Below, one piece after another: positions 8,176-14,627 of a stretch of 64,000 nt of DNA (its first letter is position 1; each line of letters opens with the position of its first letter). Source of the DNA: Albimonas donghaensis (GTDB taxonomy: Bacteria > Pseudomonadota > Alphaproteobacteria > Rhodobacterales > Rhodobacteraceae). The DNA is taken from assembly GCF_900106695.1 (NCBI RefSeq), contig NZ_FNMZ01000008.1, positions 1-64,000 of the forward strand, written 5' to 3'. A program made the position numbers and the translations under genes. The notes beneath the pieces were generated by a model that had not been told where the DNA came from, ran no database searches, and saw only the letters and a list, made by a program, of their open reading frames with translations.

Positions 8176-9348
8176 TCAGGCCCGGTCGGCGGCCAGCACG
8201 GTGGCGTAATTGGCCACCGCCGCCCCGCCCATGTTGAACAGCAGGCCGGTCTCGGCGCCCTTGCGCTGCATGTCGCCGGCCCGCCCGGTCAACTGCCGGA
8301 AACCCAGCGCGTGCATCGACACGCCCGTCGCCCCCACCGGGTGCCCCTTGGCCTTCAGCCCGCCGGAGAGGTTCACGGGCGTCGCCCCCACCGCCATCAC
8401 CACGCCCTCGGCCAGCGCGTCGCCGCCCCGACCCGCGGGGGCGAGGCCCATGGCCTCGTAGATCAGCAGCTCGGCGATGGTGAAGCAGTCATGCACCTCG
8501 GCGAAGTCGAGATCCGCCACGGTGATCCCCGCCGCCGCATAGGCCTGGGCGATGGCGCGGGCCGGGCCCTCGAATTTCAGGAAATCGCGGCGCGACATGG
8601 GCAGGAAGTCCGAGACATGCTCGGCCGCCGCCACCCGAACCCGGCGCGGCGCGTCGGCGGCCGCATCCTCGGCCTGCAGCACGATCGCCGCCGCCCCGTC
8701 GGTGATCAGCGAGCAGTCCGACAGCCGCAGCGGCGGCGCGATCAGCGGATTCTTGTCGGTCACCGTGGCGCAGGCCTCGACGCTCATCTCCCGGTGCATC
8801 TGGGCGAGCGGGTTCCTCATCGCGTTGCCGTGGTTCTTCGAGGCGATGCGCGCCATGTCCCCCAGCGGATCGCGATGCCGGTCCGCGTAGCCCTGCGCGG
8901 CCAGACCGAAGACCTGAGGGAAGCTCAGCGCGGCCTCGGCGGGGTCGTTCTGGTAGCCGGCGCCGGCCAGCGCCGCGGTCACGTCGGGCGTGGGCCGGTG
9001 GGTCATCTTCTCGGCCCCCACCACCAGCACCGTGCGCGCCCGCCCGGCCCGGATCGCGTTCATGCCCGCATGGATCGCCGCGGCGCCCGAGGCGCAGGCG
9101 TTCTCGCAGCGCGCCGCCGGGGTGAAGCGCAGGTCCGGATGCGCCTGGTGGATCAGCGAGGAGGCGAAGCCGTCCGAGGCCAGCCCCGAATTGAAATGCC
9201 CGAGAAACACCGCGTCGATCTCCGAGGGGGGGACCTGCGCCTCCTCCATCGCCTCGCGGGCGGCCTCGACGATCAGGTCTTCGAGGCTGTCGGGCAGGCG
9301 CCCGAATTTCGTGTGGCCGCTGCCGGTGATGTGGATCGCGTCGCCCAT
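8176..9348 (-). CDS. Thiolase (SCP-x type acetyl-CoA acetyltransferase)
   Basis: A 390-residue thiolase of the SCP-x-like branch. The nucleophilic cysteine is in ENACASGAAAIHAG near residue 87, the HDCF motif that replaces the NEAF loop of classical thiolases is in EVHDCFTIAELL, and the C-terminal catalytic His is in GGLKAKGHPVGATG. It cleaves 3-ketoacyl-CoA with CoA, releasing acetyl- or propionyl-CoA; SCP-x thiolases often accept branched or steroid-like chains. The start at 9348 is chosen for its GGAGGGAG ribosome site and because MGDAIHITGSGHTKF matches the family N-terminus; the frame stays open further upstream but that part is not thiolase-like. It heads a leftward operon with the acyl-CoA synthetase and is divergent from the LuxR gene. 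Confidence 0.93.
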   Translation of the reverse strand: MGDAIHITGSGHTKFGRLPDSLEDLIVEAAREAMEEAQVPPSEIDAVFLGHFNSGLASDGFASSLIHQAHPDLRFTPAARCENACASGAAAIHAGMNAIRAGRARTVLVVGAEKMTHRPTPDVTAALAGAGYQNDPAEAALSFPQVFGLAAQGYADRHRDPLGDMARIASKNHGNAMRNPLAQMHREMSVEACATVTDKNPLIAPPLRLSDCSLITDGAAAIVLQAEDAAADAPRRVRVAAAEHVSDFLPMSRRDFLKFEGPARAIAQAYAAAGITVADLDFAEVHDCFTIAELLIYEAMGLAPAGRGGDALAEGVVMAVGATPVNLSGGLKAKGHPVGATGVSMHALGFRQLTGRAGDMQRKGAETGLLFNMGGAAVANYATVLAADRA

Positions 9349-9434
9349 GGCGTTTCTCCCTCCGCCGCGCCCTCCCGGCGCGTTTCGGCAGCGAATGTCG
9401 CGCCTCTGGCGCGCCACCGCCATGCGTGGGACTA

Positions 9435-9448
9435 CGTAGAGACCTACG
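9435..9448. promoter_or_regulatory. Small dyad in the thiolase/LuxR divergent region
   Basis: CGTAG-N4-CTACG lies 22 bp before the luxR-type start and about 90 bp before the thiolase start. Position between divergent genes makes it a candidate site for the LuxR-type protein, but the arms are only five bases and no second copy was seen. Confidence 0.25.
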
Positions 9449-9469
9449 CGTTCGTCACGGAGCCCCGAT

Positions 9470-10027
9470 ATGGCCGATCCCGAGCTCGCCGCCCTCGCCT
9501 TCCGCGCCGCGCCGCTGGCGATGATGGCGCTGGGGGACCGCCGCATCCTCGCCGCCAACGCCGCCGCCGCGCGGCTGTTCGGCTGGCCGGAGGCGGAGCT
9601 GACCGGGCGGTCGGTGCGCCTGCTCTACCCCTCCGCCGGCGACTTCCGCGCGACGGGGGAGCGCTGGCTGAGCGTCCTGCGCTCCCGCCCCGATCACGTC
9701 GACGAACGCTTCATGCAGGCCCGCGACGGAGAGGTGTTCTGGACCCGCGTGCGCGGCCGCACCCTGACGCCGGAGAACCCGTTCGAACGCTCGGTCTGGA
9801 CCTTCGAGCGGCTGGAGACCGGCGGCGCAGGCGGCGGCCCCTCGACCCTCACCGCGCGGGAGCGCGAGATCGCCGCCCATGTCGTCAACGGCCGCACCAG
9901 CAAGGAGATCGCCCGCGCGCTCGCCATCTCTCACCGCACGGTGGAGGTTCACCGGGCCGCCATCCTGCGCAAGCTGGACGCCAGGAACGCCGCCGAACTG
10001 GTGACGCGGATCGTCGTCGCCGGGTAG
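9470..10027 (+). CDS. PAS-LuxR two-domain transcription regulator
   Basis: This 185-residue protein has an N-terminal PAS fold (residues about 8-120, with ILAANAAAARLFGWPEAELTGR) and a C-terminal LuxR/GerE helix-turn-helix (about 125-185, LTAREREIAAHVVNGRTSKEIARALAISHRTVEVHR). It has no receiver domain and no membrane segment, so it is a one-component cytoplasmic regulator whose PAS domain may sense a small molecule or redox state. The ATG at 9470 has GGAG at good spacing. It is divergent from the thiolase-synthetase operon and precedes an enoyl-CoA hydratase, so it probably controls one or both. Nothing in the PAS sequence reveals a bound cofactor. Confidence 0.87.
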   Translation: MADPELAALAFRAAPLAMMALGDRRILAANAAAARLFGWPEAELTGRSVRLLYPSAGDFRATGERWLSVLRSRPDHVDERFMQARDGEVFWTRVRGRTLTPENPFERSVWTFERLETGGAGGGPSTLTAREREIAAHVVNGRTSKEIARALAISHRTVEVHRAAILRKLDARNAAELVTRIVVAG

Positions 10028-10148
10028 GCCGCCCGCCCGCCGCTCCGCCTGCCGTGGACGTCACGTCCCGACTTGACCGCCCCGCGCCGCCCCCCGAGGG
10101 TGAGCGCGGAAACGGGGCCGCGCGCCCCGGCGACAGGAGGAGCCCCCG

Positions 10149-10958
10149 ATGACCACCCCCGAGACCCCCGCCGAGACCCCCGAGACCCCGCAGGCGATCG
10201 TCGAACGCGACGGCGCGGTGATGTGGATCACCCTGTCCAACCCGGCGAAGAAAAACGCCATCAACGGCGCCATGTACAAGGGCGTGGCCGACGCGCTGGC
10301 CTCCGCCGACGCCGACCCGGCCATCGCCGTGGCCGTCATCAAGGGCGCGGGCGAGGTGTTCACGTCGGGCAACGACGTCTCCGACTTCACCGCCCGCAAG
10401 CCGGGCGAGCCGTCGCCGGCCTTCGTCTTCCTCGACGCCATCTCGACCTTCGGCAAGCCGCTGATCGCGCAGGTCGACGGGCTGGCCATCGGGGTCGGCT
10501 GCACCATGCTGCTGCATTGCGACCTGGTCTACGCCTCGGACCGGGCGCGGCTGCAGCTGCCCTTCGTCAATCTCGGGCTGGTGCCGGAGGCCGCGTCCTC
10601 GCTGCTGCTGCCCCGTCTCGCGGGCCATGCCAAGGCCGCCGAACTGATGATGTTCGGGGAGATGTTCCCGGCCTCCGAGGGCAAGGAGGTCGGCATCGTC
10701 AACGCGGTCCTGCCCGCCGAGGCGCTCGCCGCCCATGTGGCCGAGCGCGCCGCGGCGCTCGCCGCCCGTCCGCGGGCCGCGATGAAGCTGACCAAGGCCC
10801 TGCTGCGCGATCTGCCCGCCGACCGGATCAAGGCCCGCATGGCGGAGGAAGGCGCGATCTTCGCCAAGTGCATCGCCGGGCCGGAATTCCGCGAGGCCGC
10901 CACGGCGTTCCGCGAAAAGCGCGCGCCCGACTTCAGCCGGATCGCGGCGGAGAGCTGA
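10149..10958 (+). CDS. Enoyl-CoA hydratase/isomerase family protein
   Basis: A 269-residue crotonase-fold protein. The oxyanion-hole segments are visible at AVIKGAGEVFTSGNDVSDF (about 55-75) and DGLAIGVGCTMLLHCDLVYAS (about 110-130), and the acidic residue of LVPEAASSLLLPRL (about 145) sits where hydratases and isomerases place a catalytic Glu. The N-terminal Thr/Pro/Glu repeats are a short disordered lead. It would hydrate or isomerise an enoyl-CoA in the cytoplasm. The start has a strong AGGAGG. It lies downstream of the PAS-LuxR gene and upstream of two redox/isomerase genes on the same strand, all probably working on the same acyl-CoA. Confidence 0.9.
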   Translation: MTTPETPAETPETPQAIVERDGAVMWITLSNPAKKNAINGAMYKGVADALASADADPAIAVAVIKGAGEVFTSGNDVSDFTARKPGEPSPAFVFLDAISTFGKPLIAQVDGLAIGVGCTMLLHCDLVYASDRARLQLPFVNLGLVPEAASSLLLPRLAGHAKAAELMMFGEMFPASEGKEVGIVNAVLPAEALAAHVAERAAALAARPRAAMKLTKALLRDLPADRIKARMAEEGAIFAKCIAGPEFREAATAFREKRAPDFSRIAAES

Positions 10959-10993
10959 GGGGCGGACGGCTGAGGGACGGGGGGCTGAGGGGC

Positions 10994-11009
10994 GGGCGCC
11001 CCGGCGCCC
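10994..11009 (+). terminator. Weak hairpin after the enoyl-CoA hydratase
   Basis: GGGCGCC-CC-GGCGCCC followed by TTTCCC lies 36 bp after the hydratase stop. The two-base loop means the inner pairs cannot all form. An AT-richer stretch at 11027-11070 follows and may hold a promoter for the next gene. Confidence 0.35.
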
Positions 11010-11154
11010 TTTCCCTCCGCCGCCTTTCCTTTTCTTTGCATTCCATTTCGGAACGCTCTACCCGTTGGAAAAGCCGCCCGCCCCGCGCGGGCGGCGTCCA
11101 TATCGAACCGGAGGCCGGCCCCGCGTCGCGACCCCCGGCGCAAAGGGGAGAGTC

Positions 11155-11898
11155 ATGCAGCCTCGCAACGCCTCCGTCGCCGTCGTCGGCGCCGGCAGCT
11201 TCATCGGCGCCGCCATCGCCCGGCGCTTCGCCCAAGAGGGATTCGCCGTGCATCTGGGCCGGCGCGGCGGCGACAAGCTCGCCCCCCTGATCGCCGAGAT
11301 CGAGGCCGAGGGCGGCCGCGCCACCGGCCGCAGCCTGGACGCCCGCGACCCCGAGGACCTCGCCGCCTTCCTGGACGAGGCCGAAGCCATCGCCCCGCTG
11401 GAGGTCTGCATCTTCAACATCGGCGGCAATGTCAGCTTCCCGCTGACCGAGACCACCGACCGCGTGTTCCGCAAGGTCTGGGAAATGGGCTGCTTCGCCG
11501 GCTTCGTCACGGCGCGGGAGGCTGCGCGGATCATGGTCCCGCGCGAACGCGGCGCGATCTTCTTCACCGGGGCCACGGCGTCCCGGCGCGGGGGCTCGGG
11601 CTTTTCGGCCTTCGCCGCCGCGAAGTTCGGCCTGCGCGCCGTCGCCCAGTCCGCGGCGCGGGAGCTGGGGCCGAAGCATATCCACGTCGCTCACCTGGTC
11701 ATCGACGCCGGCGTGGACACCGATTTCGTGCGGGAGCGCATCGCCGCCCGCGAGGGGCGGGAGGCGCTCGCCGCCCTGCCGCCGGGACGGCTGATGAACC
11801 CCGCCTCGGTCGCCGAGACCTACTGGGCCCTCTATTCCCAGTCCGAGGACGCCTGGTCCTTCGAGACCGAGATCCGTCCCTTCGCGGAGAAATGGTGA
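11155..11898 (+). CDS. Atypical short-chain dehydrogenase with Phe at the catalytic Tyr
   Basis: A 247-residue Rossmann-fold protein of the SDR superfamily. The nucleotide-binding loop reads VVGAGSFIGAAIA, which departs from the standard TGxxxGxG. The catalytic YxxxK motif reads FAAAK (near residue 157-161): the tyrosine codon is TTC (Phe). The Ser-rich segment FFTGATASRRGG before it and the NIGG motif (usually NNAG) are in place. The enzyme may be a weak or non-canonical oxidoreductase, or may have lost redox activity. The start at 11155 has AAGGGGAG upstream and matches the domain; upstream codons are not SDR-like. Its TGA overlaps the next start. Confidence 0.82.
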   Translation: MQPRNASVAVVGAGSFIGAAIARRFAQEGFAVHLGRRGGDKLAPLIAEIEAEGGRATGRSLDARDPEDLAAFLDEAEAIAPLEVCIFNIGGNVSFPLTETTDRVFRKVWEMGCFAGFVTAREAARIMVPRERGAIFFTGATASRRGGSGFSAFAAAKFGLRAVAQSAARELGPKHIHVAHLVIDAGVDTDFVRERIAAREGREALAALPPGRLMNPASVAETYWALYSQSEDAWSFETEIRPFAEKW

Positions 11899-12506
11899 CC
11901 CCCATGACACCCATCGAGTTCCTGTTCGATTTCGGCAGCCCCAACGCCTATTTCTGCCACCGCGTCATCCCCGGCCTCGCGGCGCGGGAGGGGGCGCGCT
12001 TCGACTACGTTCCGATCCTGCTCGGGGGCGTGTTCAAGGCCACCGGCAACGTCTCGCCGATGCAGGCCTTCGCCGGCGTTCCGGCCAAGCTCGCCTATTC
12101 GAGCCGCGAGATGGAGCGTTTCGCGCGCCTTCACGGCCTGACCGCGTATCGCCGCAACCCGCATTTCCCGGTCAACACGCTGGGCGTCATGCGCGGGGCC
12201 TTCGCGGCCCGCCGGACGGGCGTGTTCGAGGCCTATGTCGACGCGGTCTACGCCGCGATGTGGGAGCAGGGGCTGAAGATGGACGATCCGGACGTGGTCG
12301 TCGCGGCGCTCGACGCGGCGGGGCTGGACGGGGCCGGGCTGATGACGCTGGCCCAGACGCCGGAAGTGAAGGCCGAACTGGTCGCCAGCACCACGGCGGC
12401 GGTGGAGCGGGGCTGCTTCGGCTCCCCCACCTTCTTCGTGGGCGAGGAGATGTGGTTCGGCAAGGAGCACCTGCCCGACGTCGTCCGCTTCGCCCGCGAG
12501 GCCTGA
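11892..12506 (+). CDS. 2-hydroxychromene-2-carboxylate isomerase family protein (DsbA fold)
   Basis: This roughly 200-residue protein belongs to the DsbA/GST-kappa-like HCCA isomerase family: IEFLFDFGSPNAYFCHR at the N-terminus, RNPHFPVNTLGVMRG in the helical insert and the cis-proline region GCFGSPTFFVGEEMWFGK near the C-terminus. The active-site Ser of the family lies in FDFGSPNAY. The founding member isomerises a naphthalene catabolite with glutathione, but many homologues lie in acyl-CoA clusters with other or unknown roles. Two starts are possible, ATG 11892 (overlapping the SDR stop) and ATG 11904; the domain starts right after either. It is translationally linked to the SDR gene. Confidence 0.85.
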   Translation: MVTPMTPIEFLFDFGSPNAYFCHRVIPGLAAREGARFDYVPILLGGVFKATGNVSPMQAFAGVPAKLAYSSREMERFARLHGLTAYRRNPHFPVNTLGVMRGAFAARRTGVFEAYVDAVYAAMWEQGLKMDDPDVVVAALDAAGLDGAGLMTLAQTPEVKAELVASTTAAVERGCFGSPTFFVGEEMWFGKEHLPDVVRFAREA

Positions 12507-12549
12507 CGCCGACGGCGACGGCGACGGCCCTGACCCGGCGCCCGATCCC

Positions 12550-12599
12550 GGGCGGGCGGACGGGAGGGCAGGCGGGCGGACGGGCGGGCGGGCAGGCGG
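12550..12599. repeat. G-rich direct repeats, possible G-quadruplex
   Basis: The plus strand has closely spaced runs of three G, with GGCGGGCGGACGGG present twice. It lies between the isomerase stop and the ACAD promoter. A transcript reading through could fold as a quadruplex and act as a block or terminator. This is inference from base pattern only. Confidence 0.35.
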
Positions 12600-12757
12600 T
12601 GACATTCCCGCGCGTATGTCCCGCTTGCGCGACTCCCCGGGATCAAGCAGGGTTCCCCCACGATCCGCGCCCGCGGACCGACGCTCGCGCCTCGACGCAA
12701 GCAATGGCGCCCGCGGGACCGCTTATGGTCGAAACGCCCCCCAGCCGTCCCGGCCGC

Positions 12758-12787
12758 TTGACCGGAGGGCCGCTTGGGCTTAACAAT
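12758..12787 (+). promoter_or_regulatory. Promoter of the ACAD10/11-type dehydrogenase
   Basis: TTGACC (12758-12763), a 17-base spacer and TAACAA (12781-12786) make a good sigma-70 promoter. The palindrome at 12788-12803 begins right after the -10, covering the expected start of transcription, the classic place for a repressor. Confidence 0.65.
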
Positions 12788-12803
12788 CCTGACAACAGTC
12801 AGG
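12788..12803. promoter_or_regulatory. Operator 1 of the putative TetR regulon (CCTGAC-N4-GTCAGG)
   Basis: CCTGACAACAGTCAGG is a perfect 6+6 palindrome with a four-base centre. The inner 14 bases (12789-12802) match four other sites near 14.5, 20.1, 20.3 and 22.3 kb. It controls the dehydrogenase gene starting at 13024. Confidence 0.75.
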
Positions 12804-12850
12804 TCAAGCGCGGCGCACCCAACGACGCCGCGTGATCGGGAGGATTGGGA

Positions 12851-13027
12851 ATGTCGCTCGGGTTCGGCCTGCAAGGTCCGACCATCTCCGCCGCGCGCGC
12901 CGCCATGACGGCGCGCGCCGGCCGGCCGAGCCGCCGTTCCCCCTGCGCCTTCCGGTCCAAGCCGAATTCGACCTTCGCCGCCCCCACGCGGGCGCCCCGC
13001 CGTTCACCCTGGAAGGACCGCACATGA
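12851..13027 (+). CDS. Possible 58-codon leader frame upstream of the ACAD gene
   Basis: An ATG at 12851 has a very good GGGAGG site seven bases upstream, and the frame ends in TGA at 13025-13027, overlapping the dehydrogenase ATG as ATGA. The predicted peptide is rich in Arg, Ala, Ser and Pro and resembles no family I know, so it may be a leader that couples translation rather than a functional protein. Similar short frames precede the kinase and carboxylase genes. The composition is what unselected GC-rich DNA would give, which keeps confidence low. Confidence 0.3.
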   Translation: MSLGFGLQGPTISAARAAMTARAGRPSRRSPCAFRSKPNSTFAAPTRAPRRSPWKDRT

Positions 13028-14337
13028 CGATGTCGCCGCATGACGAAATGAACAACCTGACGATGTCCGAGAAGGCCAAGCCGCTTCTCGACGCCGTGGT
13101 CAAGCATATCCGTGACAATTGCGACCCGGCGCTGGAGGAATACGAGCGCCTGGGCGCCAACCGCGCCGAGCGCTGGGGTTATGGCGAAGGCCAGCTCGAG
13201 ATCCTCGAGGGTCTGAAGAACAAGGCCAAGGAAGCCGGCCTGTGGAACTTCTTCCTGCCCAACGCCGAAACCGGCGAGGGCCTGTCCAACCTCGACTACG
13301 CCTTCATCGCCGCCGAGCTGGGCAAGAACCCGCTGGCCTCGCAGTCGATGAACTGCTCCGCCCCCGACACCGGCAACATGGAAGTGCTGGAGCGGGTCGG
13401 CACCCCCGAGCAGAAAGAGCAGTGGCTCAAGCCCCTGCTGGCCGGCGAGATCCGCTCGGCCTTCGCGATGACCGAGCCCGACGTCGCCTCCTCGGACGCC
13501 CGCAATGTCGGCACCCGCGCGGTGCTGGAGAACGGCGAGTGGGTGATCAACGGCGAGAAGTATTACATCTCCGGCGCCGGCGACCCGCGCTGCAAGATCA
13601 TGATCACCATGGTCAAGACCTCGCCCGACGCCGAGCCGTTCCGCCAGCAGTCCCAGATCCTGGTGCCCATCGACACCCCCGGCGTCGAGATCGTCGGCCC
13701 GATGTGCGTGTTCGGCCATGACGACGCGCCCCACGGCCACATGCAGATCCGCTTCAAGGACGTCCGCGTGCCGGAGAGCAACATGCTCTGGGGCGAGGGC
13801 CGCGGCTTCGAGATCTCGCAGCTTCGCCTCGGCCCGGGCCGCATCCATCACTGCATGCGCTCGATCGGGGCCGCCGAGAAGGCGCTCGACCTGATGATCG
13901 CCCGCGGTCTGTCCCGCGAGGCCTTCGGCAAGAAGATCATCGACCTGGGCAAGAACATGGAGACCATCTCCCGTTCGCGCATCGAGATCGAGGCCTGCCG
14001 CCTGATGGTGCTCAAGGCCGCCAAGGCCATGGACGTGCTGGGCAACAAGGAGGCCCGCGTCTGGGTGTCGATGGTCAAGGCCATGGTGCCCGAGAAGGCG
14101 TGCAAGATCATCGACGACGCCATGCAGGTCCACGGCGCCACCGGCGTGTCGCAGTGGTCGCCGCTGTCGGGGATGTACACCAAGCAGCGCACCCTGCGCC
14201 TGGCCGACGGCCCGGACGAGGTGCATCACGCGGTGGTCGCGCGCGCCGAGGTCAAGGACTTCCGGAACTCCAACGACCGCCAGGCGGCGATGGCCGACGC
14301 CACCAACCGCGGCTCGCGGATGTTCGACGGGCCGTGA
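13024..14337 (+). CDS. Acyl-CoA dehydrogenase of the ACAD10/ACAD11 type
   Basis: A 437-residue flavoprotein of the acyl-CoA dehydrogenase family. Its sequence closely follows the dehydrogenase part of vertebrate ACAD11 as I recall it: NCSAPDTGNMEVLERVG (about 115-131), FAMTEPDVASSDARNVG (about 155), GRGFEISQLRLGPGRIHHC (about 260) and LRLADGPDEVHHAVV near residue 400. In ACAD10/11 and in P. putida LvaC, this type removes the phosphate from 4-phosphooxyacyl-CoA made by a partner kinase, giving an enoyl-CoA for beta-oxidation. A matching kinase lies at 20416 behind the same operator. The start at 13024 has GGAAGGA upstream and the domain begins there; the frame upstream is open but not ACAD-like. 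It is monocistronic, ended by a strong hairpin. Confidence 0.9.
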   Translation: MTMSPHDEMNNLTMSEKAKPLLDAVVKHIRDNCDPALEEYERLGANRAERWGYGEGQLEILEGLKNKAKEAGLWNFFLPNAETGEGLSNLDYAFIAAELGKNPLASQSMNCSAPDTGNMEVLERVGTPEQKEQWLKPLLAGEIRSAFAMTEPDVASSDARNVGTRAVLENGEWVINGEKYYISGAGDPRCKIMITMVKTSPDAEPFRQQSQILVPIDTPGVEIVGPMCVFGHDDAPHGHMQIRFKDVRVPESNMLWGEGRGFEISQLRLGPGRIHHCMRSIGAAEKALDLMIARGLSREAFGKKIIDLGKNMETISRSRIEIEACRLMVLKAAKAMDVLGNKEARVWVSMVKAMVPEKACKIIDDAMQVHGATGVSQWSPLSGMYTKQRTLRLADGPDEVHHAVVARAEVKDFRNSNDRQAAMADATNRGSRMFDGP

Positions 14338-14361
14338 TTTCGGCCTCCGGCGAATGAGACG

Positions 14362-14387
14362 ACGGGGCGCCCCACCGGGCGCCCCGT
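14362..14387 (+). terminator. Terminator of the ACAD gene
   Basis: A perfect ten-base stem ACGGGGCGCC (14362-14371) pairs with GGCGCCCCGT (14378-14387) around a six-base loop, 24 bp after the stop, followed by TCGCGTTT. Confidence 0.7.
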
Positions 14388-14482
14388 TCGCGTTTCGGGC
14401 CGCGTCGGCGGGCGCCGGCGGGCCTCGGCGCCGGGAGCGCGAAAAGCGCGACGTCCTACGCAACCCTTATTGTCCTTGCGTC

Positions 14483-14496
14483 CTGACAACCGTCAG
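14483..14496. promoter_or_regulatory. Operator 2 of the putative TetR regulon
   Basis: CTGACAACCGTCAG, the same palindrome as at 12789, lies 131 bp before the CoA transferase start. A TATTGT at 14468-14473 could be the -10, as its place relative to the operator matches the other sites, but no good -35 is seen. The rest of 14388-14627 holds only a 21-codon frame (14558-14623) ending four bases before the transferase ATG. Confidence 0.7.
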
Positions 14497-14627
14497 AGCA
14501 CCATGCCCCTGCGCGAAAAGCGCCCGCCGGACGCAAGCGACAGGCGACCGGAAAGGCATGCAACGACGAATGGGAGGGCCGGCGCCTTGCGGGAACGCCG
14601 CGGCGCGCGGGCCGGAAAGGTGACGAC

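Noticed and set aside
14354-14623. An 89-codon plus-strand frame between the ACAD and CoA transferase genes
   Set aside because: It runs through the ACAD terminator hairpin and operator 2 and has no ribosome site; only its last 21 codons are of passing interest as a leader.
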